64,000 nucleotides of DNA. Origin: an uncultured Collinsella sp. Its GTDB lineage: Bacteria > Actinomycetota > Coriobacteriia > Coriobacteriales > Coriobacteriaceae. A program made the translations under genes and the position numbers. Below the pieces are notes generated by a model. It was not told the origin of the DNA. It worked only from the letters and a program-made list of their open reading frames with translations, and searched no databases. Positions 59,825-64,000 of this stretch are shown piece by piece. Every line of letters begins with the position of its first letter. The first letter of the stretch is position 1. The stretch covers positions 1 to 64,000 of the forward strand of contig CAAGEH010000001.1 in NCBI GenBank assembly GCA_900768795.1, written 5' to 3'.

Positions 59825-60658
59825 CTAGGCTCCGTGGGCGGCGAGAATCGCTTCGATGACGGTGGCAACGCCTCGGTCGTTATTGCTCGGAGCGCAAAAA
59901 CGCGCATGCGTGCGCATATGCTCCCCGGCGTTCGCCACAAGGTAGCTGTGACCGACCGCTTCGAGCATGGGCGCATCGTTGTAGGTGTCGCCGAACGCCG
60001 CGGCATCAGCGGGGTCGATACCGAGTTTCTCGCAGAGATGCTGCACACCGCGGCCCTTGTCGACACCGAGGTTCATCATGTCGATCCACTGGTCGTTGGT
60101 GCTGGCGGCGTAGAAATGCTTTCCGTAGCGCGGTTCGACAACTTCGTCGAAAAATTTCTTGCTCGAACCGCCGGGCAGATACAGTGCGATTTTGTTCGAA
60201 TCAACGTCGAGGGTGCAGATGTCGTCCACAAAGTTGATGGGACCGTAAAAATAGCTGACGGTCGATTCGTGCGGACGGTCGCGCTTGAGCAGATACGTTT
60301 TGTCGAACGCGCCGAGAATCGGCACGACTCCCTCGATGGAGGCGAGCTCGGAGAGCGTCTTGCGGCAGAGGTCGCGGTCGAGCACGCTCTCGTAGATGCG
60401 TTTTCCCCGATAAATGATGCTTCCGCCGTTGTCGGGGCAAAAAGCGAGCGCATCGGCATGGTCGGCAAACATCTCCATGAGCTTAGGCGCGGGGCGTCCG
60501 CTCGCCGGGCAGAACACGATACCTGCTTGCGTCATGCGCTCCACGAGCTCAACCATGTTTTCGGGTTGCGTGCCGTCGTCCGCAAGCAGGGTCTTGTCCA
60601 TGTCGCAGGCGATGAGCTTGATGTTTGCCATGGAGGCATCTTCGGTGAAGGGTTGCAT
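59825..60658 (-). CDS. HAD-superfamily phosphatase, Cof type
   Basis: 277 residues from ATG 60658, preceded by CGAGGAG; ATG 60631 is an alternative. Motif I: IACDMDKTLLADDG. Motif II: CPASGRP. Motif IV: DAAAFGDTYNDAPMLEAVG. A large Cof-type (class IIB) cap lies between. These enzymes dephosphorylate sugar phosphates, flavin or cofactor intermediates. Substrate not predicted. Confidence 0.88.
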   Translation of the reverse strand: MQPFTEDASMANIKLIACDMDKTLLADDGTQPENMVELVERMTQAGIVFCPASGRPAPKLMEMFADHADALAFCPDNGGSIIYRGKRIYESVLDRDLCRKTLSELASIEGVVPILGAFDKTYLLKRDRPHESTVSYFYGPINFVDDICTLDVDSNKIALYLPGGSSKKFFDEVVEPRYGKHFYAASTNDQWIDMMNLGVDKGRGVQHLCEKLGIDPADAAAFGDTYNDAPMLEAVGHSYLVANAGEHMRTHARFCAPSNNDRGVATVIEAILAAHGA

Positions 60659-60960
60659 GCGTGTGCTCCTCGGGCCGTGTCCAAATCTGCACCGGGATTG
60701 ACCGGTGAAAAATCACGGACCCCATCATGCCACAACAGCGACCCGTCGGTGTTCTGAGCGCCTTGACTGTGAAACCTAGCAACCCAAAAAACGCCCCTAC
60801 TTCCCGGTCCGTACCTGCACCGTACGGACCGCACCCGCGCAGCCAAGTCCGCCCCAGGACCACGCTTATGACCGGAACTCCGCACCGCCCGGACCATATT
60901 CGCGCTGCTGCCGAAAATGGCGTCGCCCGGGCCGCACCCGCGCCGCTGCCGAAAACGCCG

Positions 60961-61099
60961 TCGCCCGGGCCGCTCCGCAACACCATCGCCCGGGCCGCTC
61001 CGCAACACCATCGCCACGACCGTCGCATCGTCGCGCTCGAGCAGCTTTCAAGCCATGGAAACCTTTCAAGCCATGGAAACCTCTCAAGCCATGGAAACA
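60961..61099. repeat. Two short tandem repeat arrays upstream of argG
   Basis: A 25-bp unit starting TCGCCCGGGCCGCTCCGC occurs at 60961 and 60986. An 18-bp unit containing TCAAGCCATGGAAAC occurs three times from 61046 to 61099. The 573-bp stretch 60659-61231 has no credible gene. Confidence 0.75.
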
Positions 61100-61121
61100 T
61101 TTCCAAATTGTCAATTGGGGG

Positions 61122-61158
61122 TTGAGCCTTTTTCGCTTTAGCGTAATATAGCGAATTA
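61122..61158 (+). promoter_or_regulatory. argG promoter with possible ArgR-type box
   Basis: TTGAGC and TAATAT are 16 bases apart. The minus-10 box overlaps GTAAT, a seven-base gap, and ATTAC (61142-61158), an inverted repeat where an arginine repressor could bind. Regulator identity is inferred only from the gene it precedes. Confidence 0.4.
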
Positions 61159-61231
61159 CTGCGAGTAAACGTCTCTCGCAGCGACATAGCAGATGCTCCA
61201 ATAGCTATCAAGGGTGAAAGGAAGCACAAAC

Positions 61232-62452
61232 ATGAGCAAGGAAAAAGTCGTTCTAGCCTATTCCGGTGGTCTCGACACCTCCGTCTGCGTCAAGTGGCTG
61301 CAGACCGAGAAGAACCTCGACGTCGTCTGCGTCTGCGGCAACGTCGGCCAGGAGGAGACCGACCTCGAGGCAAAGCGCCAAAAGGCCCTCGCGCTCGGCG
61401 TCGTCGATTGCAAGGTGCTCGACCTGCGCGACGAGTTCTCCGACAAGTTCCTAACCAAGGCAATCGCCGCCAACTCCATGTACGAAAACAAATACCCGCT
61501 GCTCTCGGCACTGAGCCGTCCGCTGCTTGCCTCCAAGCTCGTTGAGGTCGCCCATGAGTACGGCGCCAAGTACGTTGCCCACGGCTGCACCGGCAAGGGT
61601 AACGACCAGGTTCGCTTCGAGGCGGGTGTGCTCGCGCTCGACCCCGACCTTCAGGTCATCGCTCCCGTGCGCGAGTGGGACCTCAAGTGCCGCCCGGACG
61701 AGGTCGCATACGCTCACGAGCACGGTATCCCCGTTCCCGAGGGCGCCAACGACAACCCGTACTCCATCGATGACAACCTCTGGGGTCGCGCTATCGAGTG
61801 CGGACACATGGAGGATCCGTACAACGAGCCGCTCGACGATGCTTGGACGATGACCAAGAATCCCGAGGACACGCCCGACACCCCGACCTATGTCGAGATC
61901 GATTTCGAGGCAGGCGTTCCTGTCGCCATCGACGGCAAGAAGATGAAGCTGTCCGAGCTCATCATCGCCCTCAACAAAATCTCGGGCGAGAACGGCTTCG
62001 GCCGCCTCGACCTCGTCGAGGACCGTCTCGTCGGCCTCAAGAGCCGCGAGTGCTACGAGGTTCCTGCAGCCCTCACCATCCTCACCGCCCATAAGGCGCT
62101 CGAGGATCTCACCATCGAGGGCGATGTGCTCAAGGCAAAGCTCAATCTCGAGCACGAGTGGGCGACAACCGTCTACAACGGCAAATGGTTCAGCCCGCTC
62201 AAGAACGCGCTCGACGCCTTCATGGCCGAGACGCAGAAGTTCGTGACCGGCACCGTTCGCCTCAAGTTCTTCAAGGGCAACCTTACCGTCGTTGGCCGCA
62301 AATCGCCGTACTCGCTCTACGACTACGGTCTGGCAACCTACGACCGTGACACCACGTTCGACGAGAAGAGCGCTGCGGGCTTCATCTACCTCGACACGCT
62401 TTCGCTCAAGACCTGGTCCAAGGTCCAGGGTCCTGGTTCCAAGCAGGCATAA
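61232..62452 (+). CDS. argG: Argininosuccinate synthase
   Basis: 406 residues from ATG 61232 behind GAAAGGAAG. The ATP pyrophosphatase loop is VVLAYSGGLDTSVCVKWL at residue 6. HGCTGKGNDQVRFE and ENPYSIDDNLWGR-type DNPYSIDDNLWGRAIE are the citrulline/aspartate site. It joins citrulline and aspartate. Followed 107 bp later by argH; together they complete arginine synthesis from citrulline. Confidence 0.95.
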   Translation: MSKEKVVLAYSGGLDTSVCVKWLQTEKNLDVVCVCGNVGQEETDLEAKRQKALALGVVDCKVLDLRDEFSDKFLTKAIAANSMYENKYPLLSALSRPLLASKLVEVAHEYGAKYVAHGCTGKGNDQVRFEAGVLALDPDLQVIAPVREWDLKCRPDEVAYAHEHGIPVPEGANDNPYSIDDNLWGRAIECGHMEDPYNEPLDDAWTMTKNPEDTPDTPTYVEIDFEAGVPVAIDGKKMKLSELIIALNKISGENGFGRLDLVEDRLVGLKSRECYEVPAALTILTAHKALEDLTIEGDVLKAKLNLEHEWATTVYNGKWFSPLKNALDAFMAETQKFVTGTVRLKFFKGNLTVVGRKSPYSLYDYGLATYDRDTTFDEKSAAGFIYLDTLSLKTWSKVQGPGSKQA

Positions 62453-62559
62453 TCCTTCGCATTTGCGCATCGATCTGGCGGCGCTGTTGGCTTTTGGGCT
62501 GCAGCGCCGCTTTTGTGTACACTTGTCACATTGAAGTTTTGAGAGTTTGGAGGTTTCCC

Positions 62560-63984
62560 ATGGCATTGTGGGGAGGCCGTTTTGAGGCAGGCGTGGCCGA
62601 GGTCACGCAGGAGTTCGGTGCGTCGCTGCCGGTCGATAAGCACCTGTACTGTCAGGATATCGCGGGGTCCAAGGCGCACGCCAAGATGCTTGCAGCGCAG
62701 GGCATCATCAGCCATGAGGACGAGGAGGCGATCGCGCACGGACTCGATGGCATCCAGGCTGATATCGATGCGGGCAATTTCACGTTCGACATCAACGACG
62801 AGGACATCCACATGTCCATCGAGAGCGAGCTCACGCGTCGTATCGGCGAGGCGGGCAAGCGCCTGCATACGGGTCGTTCGCGTAACGATCAGGTTGCGAC
62901 CGATACGCGTCTGGGCGTCAAGGCGCTCGCCAAGCAGCTTATGGAGGCGAACCTCCACCTTCGTCACGTGCTCATCGGCACTGCCAAGGCCAACGAAGGC
63001 GTGATTCTTCCGGGCTATACGCATCTCCAGCACGCGCAACCGGTGCTCTTTGCGCACCATCTGCTCGCGTACTCTTGGATGTTCGCGCGCGACTTCGGTC
63101 GTTTGAGCGCGGCGTTCGATGCAGCCGATATGTGCCCCCTGGGAGCTGCCGCGCTTGCGGGCACGAGCTATCCGCTCGACCGTCAGATGACGGCGTCCGA
63201 GCTCGGGTTCGCCGGCGTCATACCCAACTCGCTTGATGCCGTCTCCGATCGCGATTTCCTGCTCGACCTGCATTACGCCTCCTCCGTCATGGCCATGCAC
63301 CTTTCGCGCCTTGCCGAGGAGATCGTGCTCTGGTCGAGCTCTGAGTTCGGTTTCATCACGCTTTCCGACAGCTATTCGACCGGCTCGTCCATCATGCCGC
63401 AGAAGAAGAACCCCGACTTCGCCGAGCTCATCCGCGGTAAGAGCGGACGCGTTTACGGCAACCTCGTGCAGCTGCTCGTAACCATGAAGGGTCTGCCGCT
63501 TGCGTACAACAAGGACCTGCAGGAGGACAAGGAGGGCGCGCTCGATACCGCGCACACGCTCATGCAGTGCCTCTCAGCCATGGCGGGTATGATCGACACG
63601 TGGACCGTCAACGAGGACGCCATGCGCCGCGAGTGCGCCGTTGGCCATCTTGCCGCGACCGATGTTGCCGACTACCTGGCAAAACGCGGGCTGCCATTCC
63701 GTGAGGCGCACGCCGTGGTGGGCCATCTCGTTCTCACCTGCGAAAAGCGCGGCTGCAATCTCGAGGACCTGCCGTTTGAGGTCTTTGCCGAGGCGAGCCC
63801 GCTCTTTGAGCGCGACATCACCGAGGCGCTCGATATCCCCTCGATCGTCGCCGCACGTACGACTGAGGGAGGCACGGCTCCGAGCGTCGTCGCCGATCAG
63901 ATGAGGAAAGCGGAGGCAAAACTCGCTGCGGACGAGGCTGTTCTTGCCGGACTGACCCCTGTGGTCGAGATGGGCGTACTGTAG
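62560..63984 (+). CDS. argH: Argininosuccinate lyase
   Basis: 474 residues from ATG 62560 behind TTTGGAGG. MALWGGRFEAGVAEV is the family start. HTGRSRNDQVATDTRL, THLQHAQPVLFAHHLLAY and the signature loop GSSIMPQKKNPDFAELIRG (catalytic Ser) are all present. It splits argininosuccinate to arginine and fumarate. The last gene of the window; the final 16 bases hold nothing. Confidence 0.95.
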   Translation: MALWGGRFEAGVAEVTQEFGASLPVDKHLYCQDIAGSKAHAKMLAAQGIISHEDEEAIAHGLDGIQADIDAGNFTFDINDEDIHMSIESELTRRIGEAGKRLHTGRSRNDQVATDTRLGVKALAKQLMEANLHLRHVLIGTAKANEGVILPGYTHLQHAQPVLFAHHLLAYSWMFARDFGRLSAAFDAADMCPLGAAALAGTSYPLDRQMTASELGFAGVIPNSLDAVSDRDFLLDLHYASSVMAMHLSRLAEEIVLWSSSEFGFITLSDSYSTGSSIMPQKKNPDFAELIRGKSGRVYGNLVQLLVTMKGLPLAYNKDLQEDKEGALDTAHTLMQCLSAMAGMIDTWTVNEDAMRRECAVGHLAATDVADYLAKRGLPFREAHAVVGHLVLTCEKRGCNLEDLPFEVFAEASPLFERDITEALDIPSIVAARTTEGGTAPSVVADQMRKAEAKLAADEAVLAGLTPVVEMGVL

Positions 63985-64000
63985 GTTTTGCCGTTGCGGG

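Overview
The window divides at about position 10,884. The right 53 kb is an ordinary, densely packed, GC-rich bacterial chromosome. The left 10.6 kb is a very unusual CRISPR-type mosaic. The chromosome reads as a strictly anaerobic gut actinobacterium of the Coriobacteriia, most likely Collinsella or a close relative. This is inferred from the high-GC codon use, a bile-salt-hydrolase-type enzyme, a set of oxygen-sensitive or oxygen-detoxifying proteins (flavodiiron protein, rubrerythrin, rubredoxin, glycyl-radical enzyme, 2-hydroxyacyl-CoA dehydratase-type components) and complete ilv and arg blocks. No rRNA or tRNA gene was seen.

Left region (1-10,597). I count 46 near-identical copies of a 36-bp repeat, all in one orientation, starting GTTTTGG and ending TAATTAAAC as in type II CRISPR repeats. 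Thirty-five intervals are normal 27-31 nt spacers. Ten intervals are instead 204-2,341 bp long, with nothing in between. These long inserts carry temperate-phage genes, many cut off exactly at the flanking repeat: a HicA fragment with HicB, a PurA/PurZ-like synthetase with a cut dUTPase, a replication module with iteron-like repeats, a head-protein tail with a DUF2513 gene, half an integrase, a toxin-nuclease tail, and three versions of one small membrane-protein locus. Two insert right ends coincide with spacer-sized sequences found elsewhere in the same array. No cas gene or tracrRNA is visible. The region is either a new kind of array with gene-sized spacers, a recombination product between an array and phages, or an assembly chimera in which a path walked from spacer to spacer through phage DNA. 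The last must be excluded first.

Right region. 10.9-15.4 kb: membrane proteins, an ABC1/UbiB kinase and a choloylglycine hydrolase. 16-19.2 kb: a three-gene 2-hydroxyacyl-CoA dehydratase/activase-like operon. 19.5-26.2 kb: metG, a DUF3267 membrane protein with queH, a nitroreductase, rubrerythrin and queA. 26.4-33.4 kb: ilvD-ilvB-ilvN-ilvC behind a long leader that resembles a T-box, then ilvA. 33.5-43.7 kb: an ABC ATPase, a tail-anchored coiled-coil protein, an SDR enzyme, a flavodiiron protein, tgt, a BI-1 family protein, a PARG-like protein, a GDSL hydrolase and rubredoxin. 43.9-46.3 kb: thiD and thiC with a TPP riboswitch. 47-54 kb: an AbiEi/DUF559-like protein, a PfkB kinase, a DeoR regulator, and a glycyl-radical enzyme with its activase. 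54.6-64 kb: an M18 peptidase, polA, rpiB, a HAD phosphatase, argG and argH.

queH, queA and tgt together cover three steps of queuosine tRNA modification. Flavodiiron protein, rubredoxin and rubrerythrin form an oxygen/peroxide reduction set. The ilv genes make branched-chain amino acids, and argG-argH finish arginine synthesis. Intergenic DNA carries several small repeat families, including a nested inverted-repeat element in two copies 44 kb apart and a REP-like palindrome family.
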